Assembly (NCBI GenBank): GCA_050734135.1
Contig: JBOHUG010000070.1
Location: 132,870 to 196,869, forward strand
Direction: 5' to 3'
Length of the DNA stretch: 64,000 bases
Source of the DNA: Bog-877 sp050734135
Lineage (GTDB): Bacteria > Chloroflexota > Dormibacteria > Aeolococcales > Bog-877
In this document: positions 44,206-52,536 of the stretch, one piece after another
Numbering within the stretch: position 1 is the first letter of the stretch
How the letters are laid out: each line of letters begins with the position of its first letter
Program-made: the position numbers and the translations under genes
Notes under the pieces: model-generated
Told to the model about the DNA's origin: nothing
The model's database searches: none
Seen by the model: the letters and a program-made list of their open reading frames with translations, nothing else

Positions 44206-45813
44206 CTAGTGCTTTTCCGTGACCCGATATTCGAGATGGGAACCGAAGAGCAGACGGGTTTGCGCCTCCAGGGCCGGGATCACGCTGAGGATCATGAACA
44301 CCACCGGGTAGGTGAGCGTCTGCATGTCCACCAGCCGGCGCCTCCACCAGGGCCAGCCGATGGGACGTGGCTGGAGTCGGTTGTCGAGCACCGCCACCGC
44401 GACGATGTTGAGCAAGGTGGTGGTCAGGATGATGCCGGCCGTGGTCTCCAGGATCGCCCCCATGTTGGAGAGGGCATAGTCGTAATTAAATAGAGATGGC
44501 AGGGTGCCGGCGATCAGGATCAGCGTCGGCACCGTGGCCCAGCTGAGGTGGTTGAACACCAGCATCTTGAAGCGTTCCAACCGAAGCCGGAGCGGGATCT
44601 CAGGGTGGGAGTTCATCCGGGAGGCCACGTAGGGGACGTCCGTGACCCCCCAAGCCCAGCGCTTGATCTGGTTGTACTGGCTGACGAGGGTGGTCCCATA
44701 GTCGGCGGCCCGGGGCGCGTCCCCATACATCGGTAGGTAGGCGGGCCGGACGTGCAGCTTTGCCCCGTAGGTGAAGAACGCCTTCCAGAAGAAGCGCGAG
44801 TCTTCCGGGATCACGTCATCGTCCCAGTACCCCACCTCGGTGAGCATCTGTAGTGACATTGAATAGGCGGAGAACATCACCAGCCGCTTGGGGTGCTGAT
44901 GCAGGTAGAGCTGCCACTGGGTGCCCAGGGTGGCCATCGAGCGTACCGCCGAAGGCACCTTCCAGAGGTTGTTGAGAAACATTGGCACCGGCTGCCAAAT
45001 CGAGGTCAGCCGGTCTGCCTCTGTGCAGAACTCGTAGGTGGCGTAAGCAAGGTACTGGGGATGGACCCGGTAGTCGGAGTCGAGGTCGGTGACGATGACC
45101 CGGGTCGGATCGAGGCCCAGGCTGTCGCAGGCCCGCCGGAGCACCGGGCCCCCGTAGGCCATCGCCGCTGACTTCCCGACCACTATCCCCGGCAGCAGGG
45201 GATCCTTGATGTGCCAGAAGGCCTTGAAGCTGCCCCCGAACTTCTCCTGCAGCCGCTCCACGTTGAGGCAGCCCTGGAGATCGGTCTCCCTTGTGATGAT
45301 GGCGCAGATCTTGTTCTCGTTCGGGTAGTCGGCGGCAGCTAGCGCCGAGACGGTGGCGTGAAGCGTCTCGTAGCGTTCGGTGTAGGTCGGGATCAGGAAG
45401 GCGTGGACCACCTCAGCTGGGTCCGGCTGCCCAGGGGCCTGAGCCATTTGACGCAGCCGCTCTGCCCAGTCCACCGCCTGGCCGGCCTCGAGCAGCCGGA
45501 TGCCCCGAAGGACGTATCTGAAGGTGTGCACCAGCTTGACCAGCCAGTACAGGTCGAGCACGACGGCAAAGAGCCCGAGCAGCCAGAGGTACTCAAAGTC
45601 GGTGAAAGTGATGACGAAGCCCACCAGCAGCGGGGTCACCAAGATCGTCCAAACCGTCAAGCCAGGGACCATCTCCCAGAGCCGCTGCTCCAGGCGCTCC
45701 CGGCGGGTCTGCGGCCCCTCCCTGACCCTGCGCTGGGGGGGGATGTAGGTCGGCAGGCTGCCCACCCGGGGGACTCCCGGGGGCGAGGTTTCAACCGGTG
45801 CAAAAGTGGTCAA
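44206..45813 (-). CDS. Cellulose-synthase-like family 2 glycosyltransferase
   Basis: 535-residue membrane glycosyltransferase: two N-terminal helices (LTVWTILVTPLLVGFVITF and WLLGLFAVVLDLYWLVKL), a cytoplasmic catalytic domain with IVTDLDSDYRV (DxD), IPEDSRFFWKAFF (the ED motif) and QIKRWAWG (the QxxRW motif of processive enzymes), then at least three C-terminal helices. This is the bcsA/hyaluronan-synthase-like plan, suggesting synthesis of a polymer or of a glycolipid; product unknown. First gene of the long minus-strand run, divergent from the flippase-like gene at 45906. Confidence 0.85.
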   Translation of the reverse strand: MTTFAPVETSPPGVPRVGSLPTYIPPQRRVREGPQTRRERLEQRLWEMVPGLTVWTILVTPLLVGFVITFTDFEYLWLLGLFAVVLDLYWLVKLVHTFRYVLRGIRLLEAGQAVDWAERLRQMAQAPGQPDPAEVVHAFLIPTYTERYETLHATVSALAAADYPNENKICAIITRETDLQGCLNVERLQEKFGGSFKAFWHIKDPLLPGIVVGKSAAMAYGGPVLRRACDSLGLDPTRVIVTDLDSDYRVHPQYLAYATYEFCTEADRLTSIWQPVPMFLNNLWKVPSAVRSMATLGTQWQLYLHQHPKRLVMFSAYSMSLQMLTEVGYWDDDVIPEDSRFFWKAFFTYGAKLHVRPAYLPMYGDAPRAADYGTTLVSQYNQIKRWAWGVTDVPYVASRMNSHPEIPLRLRLERFKMLVFNHLSWATVPTLILIAGTLPSLFNYDYALSNMGAILETTAGIILTTTLLNIVAVAVLDNRLQPRPIGWPWWRRRLVDMQTLTYPVVFMILSVIPALEAQTRLLFGSHLEYRVTEKH

Positions 45814-45905
45814 CTGACCGAAATCCTAAGCTTCGCGCCACAGGGTTGAGACAAAGCGTTCGCGAACAGCGCCACCCGGACAACCTTGCTGTATCGTGCC
45901 CGACC

Positions 45906-47000
45906 GTGGGTAAGCGCACCGCCCTCACGAGTTACGCCGGTCTCCGCCGAGCCTTCTCCAGGACCTGGGTGAGAGTGGGGGTCACCGTGCTGGCCTTCGC
46001 AATTTTCGTTCACTCAGTGAACCTAGGCGCGGCGCTGCGAGCCTTCTCCCACCTCCACTGGCAGTGGGCCCTGCTGGCCATGGCCCTGGCCGGGCTCTCG
46101 GTCCTGGCGAGCATCCTGGAGTGGGGCGCCCTGGTGAGGGGCGCCGGCAAGGCGCTCGGCTGGCGCTATCTCGGGGGCTGGTACATGAAGGGCCTCTTCA
46201 TTAACCAGGTACTGCCGGCCGGGGTCGGCAGCGACGCTGTCCGCGCCGTGCAGGTGGGCAAAGTGGCCGGCCACGGCCCAGTGATCGCATCCCTTGTCGG
46301 CAGCCGCATGGCCGGGACGCTGGGCATGGCGCTCTGGGGGCTCCTGGGTGCTGTGATTCTGCACAACGTGTTCCGGGTCCCCAGCCTGATTGGCTTCGCC
46401 GTCTTCAGCGGGGTGATGGTTATCTGCTGGGGCCTCGCCCTAGGCGCGGAGCGACTCTTCGCCCGGGTGCTCGGCAAGGAGCCGGCACAACTCGGTTGGC
46501 GAGTACACCTGCAGCGAATCGGTCCCTTCCTCCGCTCCCTGGCGAACTACCGCGGAACACCGGGCGCTCTCACCTGCTCGATCGCCGCCGGCGGCCTCGG
46601 CTGGGGACTGAACCTGGTCTCCATGGCGGCCTTCAGCCGGGCGCTTGGCTACAACATCTCCTGGGAGATCTTCGCCTTGGCTCTGCCGGTCGCTCTACTG
46701 GTGACCTTCATCCCGATTTCGGCTAACGGCATCGGCCTCCGGGAGGGAGTGCTGGTCTTCCTCTTGGTTCAGTTCCATGTACCGCTTGGTATCGCCACCG
46801 CGATGGCCATTTTCGTCGACTTCCAGCTACTCCCCTTCGCCGCCGTGGGAGCAGCTCTTCATGCTGCGGAGGCGACCCTGCGCCACACTCACGGCCAACT
46901 GGCGCGGGCGGGAAGTCTGGGAAAGGGCCAGCGAGTGGCCCACACCACCTTGGCTTGGGTCGTCGCCCCAGAAGTCGTCGGCAAGCTCCCGCTTCCCTGA
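45906..47000 (+). CDS. Lysylphosphatidylglycerol-synthase-TM/UPF0104 flippase-like protein
   Basis: 364-residue protein with about eight or nine helices. Motifs of the LPG-synthase transmembrane (UPF0104) family: FINQVLPAGVGSDAVRAVQVGK (usual form NxxxPxxxGGDxxR), then IPISANGIGLREGVLVFLL (usual form P.s.nGiG.rE). Members flip lipids or glycolipids or are orphan transporters. GTG 45906-45908 has no ribosome site; TATCGT at 45892-45897 could be a -10 for a leaderless or very short-leader transcript. Adjacent to polysaccharide genes. Confidence 0.85.
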   Translation: MGKRTALTSYAGLRRAFSRTWVRVGVTVLAFAIFVHSVNLGAALRAFSHLHWQWALLAMALAGLSVLASILEWGALVRGAGKALGWRYLGGWYMKGLFINQVLPAGVGSDAVRAVQVGKVAGHGPVIASLVGSRMAGTLGMALWGLLGAVILHNVFRVPSLIGFAVFSGVMVICWGLALGAERLFARVLGKEPAQLGWRVHLQRIGPFLRSLANYRGTPGALTCSIAAGGLGWGLNLVSMAAFSRALGYNISWEIFALALPVALLVTFIPISANGIGLREGVLVFLLVQFHVPLGIATAMAIFVDFQLLPFAAVGAALHAAEATLRHTHGQLARAGSLGKGQRVAHTTLAWVVAPEVVGKLPLP

Positions 47001-47013
47001 GACAGACCAACCC

Positions 47014-47862
47014 TCAGCTCCCGGCCGACTCCGCCTCCAGCAACCGCCGCTTGCGCTCTTTACCCCAGCGATAGCCCCCATCTCCGCCTGCCGCCGGGAC
47101 CACCCGGTGACAGGGGATGACAAGCGCAACCTGGTTGGTGGCGCAGGCTCGGGCGACCGCCCTGGCTGCCGTCGGCCTGCCAATCTCCCGGGCCAGCGCG
47201 CCGTAAGTCTTGGTCCGGCCGCGAGGGATCCGCTGGATCTGACGCCAGACCCGCCACTGAAACACTGTGCCGTGGACATCTATGGGCAGCTCCTGCTTCC
47301 CCGCCTGACCCGCCGCCAGGCTGAGCGCGGCTGCCTTCACGTCAACTAAGCCGTCGTCATCGCGACTCAGCCGAGCCGCCGGAAACTCCTCCCGCAGCTG
47401 CCCCTCTAGAGACCGTTCATCGTCTCCCATCTTTACCGAACAGACTCCCCGATCGGTGGCCGCCACCAAGAGTGGTCCGAGGAATGACGGGAAGACGGTA
47501 AAGCGGATTTCGACACCAACGCCGCCTGTTCGAAACTGGGTAGGTGACATTCCGAGGGCGGCCGGGACCACCTCGTAGAAGGCCCGGCTTGAACCGAATC
47601 CAGCGTCGTAGAGGGCTTCGGTCACGGGAGCGCCACCAGCCAGCGCCGCCCGAGCGCGCTGGGTCCTCAGAGCCCGGGCGTACTCGGCGGGCGAGATCCC
47701 GAACGCTCTCCTGAAGCGCCGCCGCAGCTGGCTGGGATTGAGCCCCACCTCCGTCGCCAGGGAATCGGTGTTCCAGCAGTCCGGTGCTCGCTCCAGAAGG
47801 TGCCGGGCCCGCGCCACCGACTCTTCCGGAAGTGGACTGGTGCCGAGTTGGGTGGTGGCCAT
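47014..47862 (-). CDS. AraC-type regulator fused to O6-alkylguanine-DNA methyltransferase (Ada-like)
   Basis: 282 residues in two parts. An AraC-type double helix-turn-helix (about 15-105: NTDSLATEVGLNPSQLRRRF, then ALYDAGFGSSRAFYEV) is followed by an Ogt/Ada C-terminal methyltransferase with IPRGRTKTYGALAREIG and the suicide-cysteine motif IPCHRVV (Cys near 250). The N-terminal Ada zinc domain that senses methyl phosphotriesters is missing. Repairs alkylated guanine and may regulate its own operon. ATG 47860-47862 chosen; upstream open frame overlaps the next gene and is a shadow. Confidence 0.9.
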   Translation of the reverse strand: MATTQLGTSPLPEESVARARHLLERAPDCWNTDSLATEVGLNPSQLRRRFRRAFGISPAEYARALRTQRARAALAGGAPVTEALYDAGFGSSRAFYEVVPAALGMSPTQFRTGGVGVEIRFTVFPSFLGPLLVAATDRGVCSVKMGDDERSLEGQLREEFPAARLSRDDDGLVDVKAAALSLAAGQAGKQELPIDVHGTVFQWRVWRQIQRIPRGRTKTYGALAREIGRPTAARAVARACATNQVALVIPCHRVVPAAGGDGGYRWGKERKRRLLEAESAGS

Positions 47863-47942
47863 CTCCTGCACCTTACCCGGCGCCGCTTCAATCCGCCATC
47901 CGATTTCGGCAGCTCCCGGGACCCTCGAAGTGGCGTCCCGCG

Positions 47943-48854
47943 TCAGACGGCAGCACCCCCTCCCAGATCTCTCTCGGGCAGTTTGGCGGGGAAGGTCCGC
48001 CGCCACAGGGCCACGAAGTGGCCGAGCGCCGTCGCCGCCAGGACGGCGCCCAGGGCGATATCCGTCTGTCCTGCTGGTCCGCCGGCGAGGACCAGCAGGG
48101 ATGAGACGCCGATCGTCACCGCGCTGGCCAGGGTGTTGATCTTGCCGAATCGAGTTGCCACCAGCGCCGGACGACGCCGGAGCCACGGATAGAGCAGCAG
48201 AAACCCCACTCCCGGAAGCCCGTAACGAGCTAGCACCAGGACCGCCAACCAAAGAGGAATGAATCCGACCAGAAGGCACGCCACCGCGCAGAGCGAGAAG
48301 AAGACCGTGTCCATGATCGGGTCGATGGCTCGTCCCAGAACCGTGAGCGGTCCGGCCCGGCGGGCGATGAAGCCATCGGCCATATCGAGGGCGGCAATCG
48401 GCGCGGCGATGACCAGGAACAGGGTGCGAGCCAGTCCCAGCGGCGGCAAGGCGGCGTAGAGCACGACCGGCAAGGACAGATAGGCCCGCACCGCGGTGAT
48501 GCCATTGGGAACCCCAAACCGGTCGATCGGCGACTGGTCGGGGTACCGCAGCAGCAGCGAGATCCCGGCGAACAGGCACGCCGTGGTCGCGGCCCACCAG
48601 GCGGCCCCACAAACCAGCCCCAGCAGCAAGCGGCCTCCGAGCTGGCCGGCACTCGCCCCGGAGCCCAAAGTGAGTGCGAGACCAAGCCCACTCCAGAGGG
48701 TCATTGAGACACGCAGCGAGCGCGACCCGCTCCAGCGATCAGCCGCCCCGGTGAAGAGCCGAGCTACCGCCGCCCCCGGGCCGATGTTCTGAACTTCGGG
48801 GATAGCCGGCGGGACCGAATTGGGCCTCGAGGATTCTCCGGAACTGTCCTCCAC
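47943..48854 (-). CDS. CDP-alcohol phosphatidyltransferase family protein
   Basis: 303-residue membrane protein. The family signature D-x2-D-G-x2-A-R-x(8)-G-x3-D-x3-D is complete as DMADGFIARR, then VLGRAIDPIMD. About 100 N-terminal residues are extra relative to the minimal enzyme, with two further helices, followed by a further helical half after the motif. Transfers a phosphatidyl or other CDP-linked group to an alcohol; the product (PG, PI-phosphate or another lipid) cannot be named. Same direction as the AraC-Ogt gene and just upstream of it. Confidence 0.88.
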   Translation of the reverse strand: MEDSSGESSRPNSVPPAIPEVQNIGPGAAVARLFTGAADRWSGSRSLRVSMTLWSGLGLALTLGSGASAGQLGGRLLLGLVCGAAWWAATTACLFAGISLLLRYPDQSPIDRFGVPNGITAVRAYLSLPVVLYAALPPLGLARTLFLVIAAPIAALDMADGFIARRAGPLTVLGRAIDPIMDTVFFSLCAVACLLVGFIPLWLAVLVLARYGLPGVGFLLLYPWLRRRPALVATRFGKINTLASAVTIGVSSLLVLAGGPAGQTDIALGAVLAATALGHFVALWRRTFPAKLPERDLGGGAAV

Positions 48855-48949
48855 CCCTTAGAGAGTAGGGCTACTTGGCGGCCTCGGCTGGCGCGGACTC
48901 TGATCGGTAGCCTTTACGATCACTCGACACCCGCCGGGCAACCGCCCAG

Positions 48950-49025
48950 GCCCTCGTAGCTCAGGGGATAGAGCAGCGGTTTCCTAAACCGCGTGTCGGA
49001 GGTTCAAGTCCTTCCGGGGGCACCA
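48950..49025 (+). tRNA. tRNA-Arg (anticodon CCU), integration target
   Basis: Acceptor GCCCTCG/CGGGGGC, anticodon arm CGGTT-TCCTAAA-CCG-like with anticodon CCT, T-arm GGAGG-TTCAAGT-CCTTC; CCA encoded at 49023-49025. Its last 48 bases are repeated at 59802-59849, so this gene is the attachment site of the island to its right and remains intact. Confidence 0.95.
48978..49025 (+). repeat. attL: 3' end of tRNA-Arg(CCU)
   Basis: 48 bp, identical to 59802-59849 except for one base (A here, G there, in the T-loop). Marks the left junction of island 1. Confidence 0.9.
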
Positions 49026-49084
49026 CTTTTGAGTTCCAGCGCGTGCCGCCTTGTGCCGTTCAAAACCGGGTACTTCCATCCCCG

Positions 49085-49160
49085 TGGCTGTCAGCTTGGC
49101 TGTCAAAATCCGGTGGCGTCGTGGGCCGGTTTGACAGCCACAGAAGGCCTTTGACAGCCA
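49085..49160. repeat. Cluster of TGGCTGTCA sites near attL
   Basis: Two direct copies of TGGCTGTCA at 49085-49093 and 49097-49105 (12-bp period) and two inverted copies (TGACAGCCA) at 49132-49140 and 49152-49160. The same direct pair occurs near attR (59740-59760). Pattern and position fit arm-type binding sites of the integrase or its directionality factor. The rest of the 258-bp gap before the next gene holds nothing else I recognise. Confidence 0.7.
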
Positions 49161-49283
49161 GCGCGGCGGGGCTGGGTGAGCCGCCCGGGTCACCCCCCCC
49201 CGTGGCTGGGTGCTGGGAGTCGTGGGCACCACCCAGCGGGGCTTGGAACGCGTTACAGCGGCCCGGGTCGGCTGTGGCAGCGC

Positions 49284-49778
49284 CTAGCGGGCCATTCGGG
49301 CCAGGGATCGCTCAATCCGGCCCACCCAGGCGTCACTGGCAGCGAGGAACCGCCGCTCGGCCAGGTGGCTATCCCAGAACAGCCGGTCATATGTCGCCCA
49401 CCGCATCCGGGGCGGCTTGGGAGGGAACGGCGCCAGCAGGTTCGCGGATCCTCCTAGCCTGAGCCTGATCGCTTGCGCCCGGTTGGCGGCGCGGTGCCAG
49501 GCGCTGGCCCGCTGAGACTCGAAGACGAGCCCAAGGCACGCTCGGCAGCGGAACTGGTGCCCGCACTGGTAGAGCTTGGCCCTGCGGCTCCCGCAGCCGG
49601 GACACACCCACCAGGGCCGCTCCCCGCCGAAGTGGCAGGGAGTGTAGGTGATGGTCAGCCCGAACTCGCCTGGGCCGTAGTAGCGATGGTCCCAGCGATT
49701 GATGTTCAGCACCGGCAGGCTCCCGACCGTGGCCTTCGTCGGCCACCTAGACCACTGCCCCGAACCTAGTCCGCCCAA
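49284..49778 (-). CDS. Conserved zinc-ribbon-like hypothetical protein of mobile elements
   Basis: 164 residues. It begins MGGLGSG and contains TYTPCHFGGERPWWVCPGC, CGHQFRCRAC and FESQR, followed by arginine-rich helices. I recognise this as a widespread uncharacterised family found on phages, plasmids and islands; its four cysteines likely bind one zinc. The start at MGGLGSG agrees with family members. Function unknown; nucleic-acid binding is a guess from the ribbon and basic helices. Confidence 0.75.
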   Translation of the reverse strand: MGGLGSGQWSRWPTKATVGSLPVLNINRWDHRYYGPGEFGLTITYTPCHFGGERPWWVCPGCGSRRAKLYQCGHQFRCRACLGLVFESQRASAWHRAANRAQAIRLRLGGSANLLAPFPPKPPRMRWATYDRLFWDSHLAERRFLAASDAWVGRIERSLARMAR

Positions 49779-49851
49779 TTACACCCACCCACTTCCAGAG
49801 ACCGTCACAGCCTAATGATTTAGGCAAAACCCGATGCGGGCTATCCGCCGC

Positions 49852-50529
49852 TCACGCCGCGCGCTGGGAGCCGCCACCGAGCACCTTGGCAACCGTGCTG
49901 GGCCACCAGGCGGTGCCGCCGTGCGCAGTGGGAATGCCGTCCCGGTTGAGCCCATCGGCAATCGCCTGCAAAGTCCGGCCGACCTTCCGCTCCCGGGTGA
50001 CCCGACGGACCACGGATCCAGGCAGCACCCGGGGGCGGCCCAGGCGGACTCCCTGAGCCCGGCGCACGGCGAGAGCATCCTTGGTCCGCTGCCCGATCAG
50101 TCGCCGCTCAAATTGGGCGATGGCGGCCAGCACGTGGGCCATCACTTCACCGGACGGGGTGCTGAGGTCCACTCCCAGATCTAGGGCCACCAGCGCCCAG
50201 CCCGACCGCTCGGCTTGCACCAGCAGCGCCGCTGCGTGCTGCACGGAGCGGCTGAGCCGGTCCAGCTTGGCGACCACCAGCCCGTCAGCCGTGCCACCCT
50301 CGCAGGCTCCGAGTGCCCGCTGGAGCCCGGGTCGGCTAGTGACCTTGCCCGACCACCCAGCGTCCTCCTCGATCCCCACCAGCTCCCAGCCGCGCCGCTC
50401 GCATTCGGAGCGGATGGCCCGGCGTTGGGCCTCCAGCCCGAGCCCGCTGTCAGCCTGCTCCAGGGTGCTCACCCGGGCATAGCCGACCACCTTCGCCGTC
50501 GCCGTCCGCTGCACCTTGACCCTTCTCAT
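49852..50529 (-). CDS. Serine recombinase (resolvase/invertase family)
   Basis: 225-residue small serine recombinase: catalytic Ser21 in GYARVSTLEQ, the arginine and E-helix regions (VAKLDRLSRSV, AIAQFERRLIGQRTKDAL), and a C-terminal helix-turn-helix (LQAIADGLNRDGIPT and WWPSTVAKVL). It could act as a resolvase or invertase on a site nearby; a perfect 10-bp inverted repeat lies just upstream. Starts with ATG at 50527-50529. Different family from the tyrosine integrase that fits the tRNA att site. Confidence 0.92.
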   Translation of the reverse strand: MRRVKVQRTATAKVVGYARVSTLEQADSGLGLEAQRRAIRSECERRGWELVGIEEDAGWSGKVTSRPGLQRALGACEGGTADGLVVAKLDRLSRSVQHAAALLVQAERSGWALVALDLGVDLSTPSGEVMAHVLAAIAQFERRLIGQRTKDALAVRRAQGVRLGRPRVLPGSVVRRVTRERKVGRTLQAIADGLNRDGIPTAHGGTAWWPSTVAKVLGGGSQRAA

Positions 50530-50540
50530 GTGAGATCAGT

Positions 50541-50566
50541 ATACACTAAATGACCCTTTAGTGTAT
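50541..50566. promoter_or_regulatory. AT-rich perfect palindrome upstream of the resolvase
   Basis: ATACACTAAA and TTTAGTGTAT, 10-bp arms with a 6-bp spacer (TGACCC), 11 bp before the resolvase start. Very AT-rich in a GC-rich region; it also offers -10-like sequence. Likely an operator or a recombinase/resolution half-site pair. Confidence 0.65.
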
Positions 50567-50847
50567 GACCGAAGCTCATCCGAATCGAGTGAAGGCGAGA
50601 GTCACTTACCACGTCTTGTGACCTTTGATATGCGATGACCATTGGAGCAAGCGGATGGTGACCATCTCGTCTGGCCCGCTGGGCGAGGTCAACACCGTCG
50701 GCGGCGGCACGTTCAAGGCGCGCAGTGATTCCGGGGTACCCTCACCTCCTCCTGGCGAGCTCAGTCCAGAAACCACCGCAGGGCCGACCCTCGCAACGTA
50801 CGCTCTGAGTGGACCGCCTGCAGGCGGAACCTCCCGCCTTCAATGGA
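50567..50847. other. Gap without a confident gene
   Basis: About 280 bp between the resolvase operator and the winged-helix gene. One short plus-strand open frame (50625-50882) looks random. A perfect palindrome CCGCCTG/CAGGCGG lies at 50814-50827, followed by AACCTC...GAGGTT inverted arms; this could be a structured or terminator-like region. Confidence 0.4.
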
Positions 50848-51111
50848 CTACGGATTGTCCGTTGGAGGTGAGGTTTCTATGATCGGCGGGCGGATCCGCC
50901 AGCGGTGAGCCCTCCCCGACGGATCGTGCTCGACGACCCCACGACCAGCCAGAGGCAGCAGGACCTTGCGTACGGCCTCTTGGCTGGGCCGCGGCCCGCT
51001 CAGCCCAGCCACCACTTCGCCGGTCTTCTGCCAGTCCCCTACGGCCCGAAGGACTTGCACTACCCGGTCCGCCAGCTCAGCTGAGCGTAGCTCGCGAGGG
51101 TCACCCAACAT
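50848..51111 (-). CDS. Small winged-helix-like hypothetical protein
   Basis: 87 residues from ATG 51109-51111 (the frame stays open upstream to about 51237 with sensible sequence, so the start is uncertain). The core ELADRVVQVLRAVGDWQKTGEVVAGL, then SQEAVRKVLLPLAGRGVVEHD, reads as a winged helix-turn-helix: two helices, a recognition helix and a wing (GRAHRWRI). May regulate genes of the island. Divergent from the transglutaminase-like gene, whose promoter overlaps its upstream region. Confidence 0.5.
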   Translation of the reverse strand: MLGDPRELRSAELADRVVQVLRAVGDWQKTGEVVAGLSGPRPSQEAVRKVLLPLAGRGVVEHDPSGRAHRWRIRPPIIETSPPTDNP

Positions 51112-51209
51112 CCGGTAGCCGCCCTCCAGCGTGCGCTCGTAGATGCTCTCGCACGATTCGATCAAGCGCGAATGCGTCTGCAGTCTCCGCCGCGGTTCGC
51201 CGACAGTTC

Positions 51210-51238
51210 GCGACAGCGCGGGAGGCGGGCGGTACAAT
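51210..51238 (+). promoter_or_regulatory. Leaderless-type promoter of the transglutaminase-like gene
   Basis: GCGACA (51210-51215), 17-bp spacer, TACAAT (51233-51238). The GTG start at 51245 is 6 bases beyond the -10, exactly where transcription would begin, so the mRNA probably has no 5' leader. Confidence 0.55.
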
Positions 51239-51244
51239 TCTTCG

Positions 51245-52216
51245 GTGGTGACGAGAACCGTGGCAGATGGGTGGCTCTCTCAGAGCGCGGTAACCGAACC
51301 CGGAGCCGCAGGGCCAGCCATCGACCGCCTTCGGCCCGACCCCGCCCAGCTGCGGCAGGTGAGCCAGGAGCTGGTGGCCCATTACTTTGCCCTCACCGAA
51401 GGCGCTATCAGCGGCCTGGATGACGAGCGCGCCGGGGACGTCGACGCCCGGTATGCCGATGTGATGTTCGCCCGCCTCCTGGGTCGGGGTGTTCCCGAGC
51501 TGTCGCGGCCGCGGCCTGAGACGGAGCGTGTGCTCGGCTGCTGCCGGGACTTCACCTTGCTATTCGTTTCGATGGCTCGCCACAAGGGCATTGCGGCCCG
51601 GGCCAGGGTGGGATACGCGACCTACTTCCAGCCGGGGTGGTTCATCGACCACGTAATTGCCGAGATCTGGGACGAGGGCAAGGGCCGGTGGCGGCTTGTC
51701 GAGCCTGAGATCAGCGAGGAGCTGGCCAGCCAGGCCGGGAGTGGGGGCTTTGACCCGCTCGACGTCCCACCGGCCATCTTTCTGACCGGGCCGAGGGCGT
51801 GGCAGGCGGCCCGGGCGGGGACGATCGACCCTGAGCGCTTCGTGGTCTCGCCGGAGATCGACGAGCCCTACACCCGTGGCTGGCTCTCGCTGAGGCATCA
51901 CCTGGTCCAGGATCTGGCGGCCCTCACCAAGACCGAGATGCTGCTCTGGGATCAGTGGGGGATGCTCGGCGACCCCGACGTACTCGGCCAGGCGAGGACG
52001 CTTGATGAGCTCGCCGCAGTGACCGTTGACTCCCAGCGAAGTCTGAACGAGCTCGAGACCTGGGCCCGAAGAGATGGACTCAGGGTTCCAGCCACGGTGG
52101 TCAGCTACAGTCCCGCCAGGCCAGGTCCGACCGAGGTAGACGTTACCCGGGTGAGCTCAACCCTTGGCTGGACGGCGCCGGCCGAGGCCTCAAGGTCAGA
52201 CCTCTTACCCAGCTAG
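51245..52216 (+). CDS. Transglutaminase-like cysteine-protease-fold protein
   Basis: 323 residues from GTG 51245. The transglutaminase-core pattern is clear: GCCRDFTLLFVSMARHKGIAAR (Cys nucleophile before the D/F helix), WFIDHVIAEIWD (His) and WRLVEPEI (acid). Members of this superfamily in bacteria are peptidases, peptide N-glycanase-like or transglutaminases, often of unknown substrate. No signal peptide, so cytoplasmic. It is island cargo with no functional partner alongside; followed by a hairpin. Confidence 0.85.
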   Translation: MVTRTVADGWLSQSAVTEPGAAGPAIDRLRPDPAQLRQVSQELVAHYFALTEGAISGLDDERAGDVDARYADVMFARLLGRGVPELSRPRPETERVLGCCRDFTLLFVSMARHKGIAARARVGYATYFQPGWFIDHVIAEIWDEGKGRWRLVEPEISEELASQAGSGGFDPLDVPPAIFLTGPRAWQAARAGTIDPERFVVSPEIDEPYTRGWLSLRHHLVQDLAALTKTEMLLWDQWGMLGDPDVLGQARTLDELAAVTVDSQRSLNELETWARRDGLRVPATVVSYSPARPGPTEVDVTRVSSTLGWTAPAEASRSDLLPS

Positions 52217-52237
52217 CGGCCCACTGATCTGGGCCGC
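52216..52237 (+). terminator. Hairpin after the transglutaminase-like gene
   Basis: GCGGCCCA and TGGGCCGC form an 8-bp perfect stem with loop CTGATC, starting at the last base of the stop codon. No T-tract follows, so a Rho-independent role is uncertain. The next 300 bp, to 52536, hold no gene I can support. Confidence 0.45.
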
Positions 52238-52536
52238 CGGCCGCTGCGGAGCCCGGCCCTGACGCGTCTGGAAGCCCTTGTGGGGAGTAGAGATAAGCCG
52301 AGTGGTTTGTCCACTTCGTTGTCTCAGCAACTACTTAGGCCGCCCGCGGCCGTGACCCGTCGGCCTGCCCAGAGTCCCCCAGCCTCCGCCCAATCCCTGC
52401 CTGTGGGTCGGCGCGCCGGGATTTCGGGCGGGCTCACCTCACCGGGCCGGACCAACCACCCCCGGTGGCGCACTGCGCCCCCTCGCCTTGGCCGCCAGCC
52501 CTCGCCCCGAACCTCGATGCGCTCGTAGGTCCGCGA

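Noticed and set aside
47863..48612. 250-residue N-terminal extension of the AraC-Ogt protein
   Set aside because: It is the other-frame shadow of the CDP-alcohol phosphatidyltransferase gene.
48984..49232. Frame ending in CPRKDLNLRHAV over the tRNA
   Set aside because: A well-known artefact of translating tRNA 3' ends in reverse; the same happens at 59808-60005.
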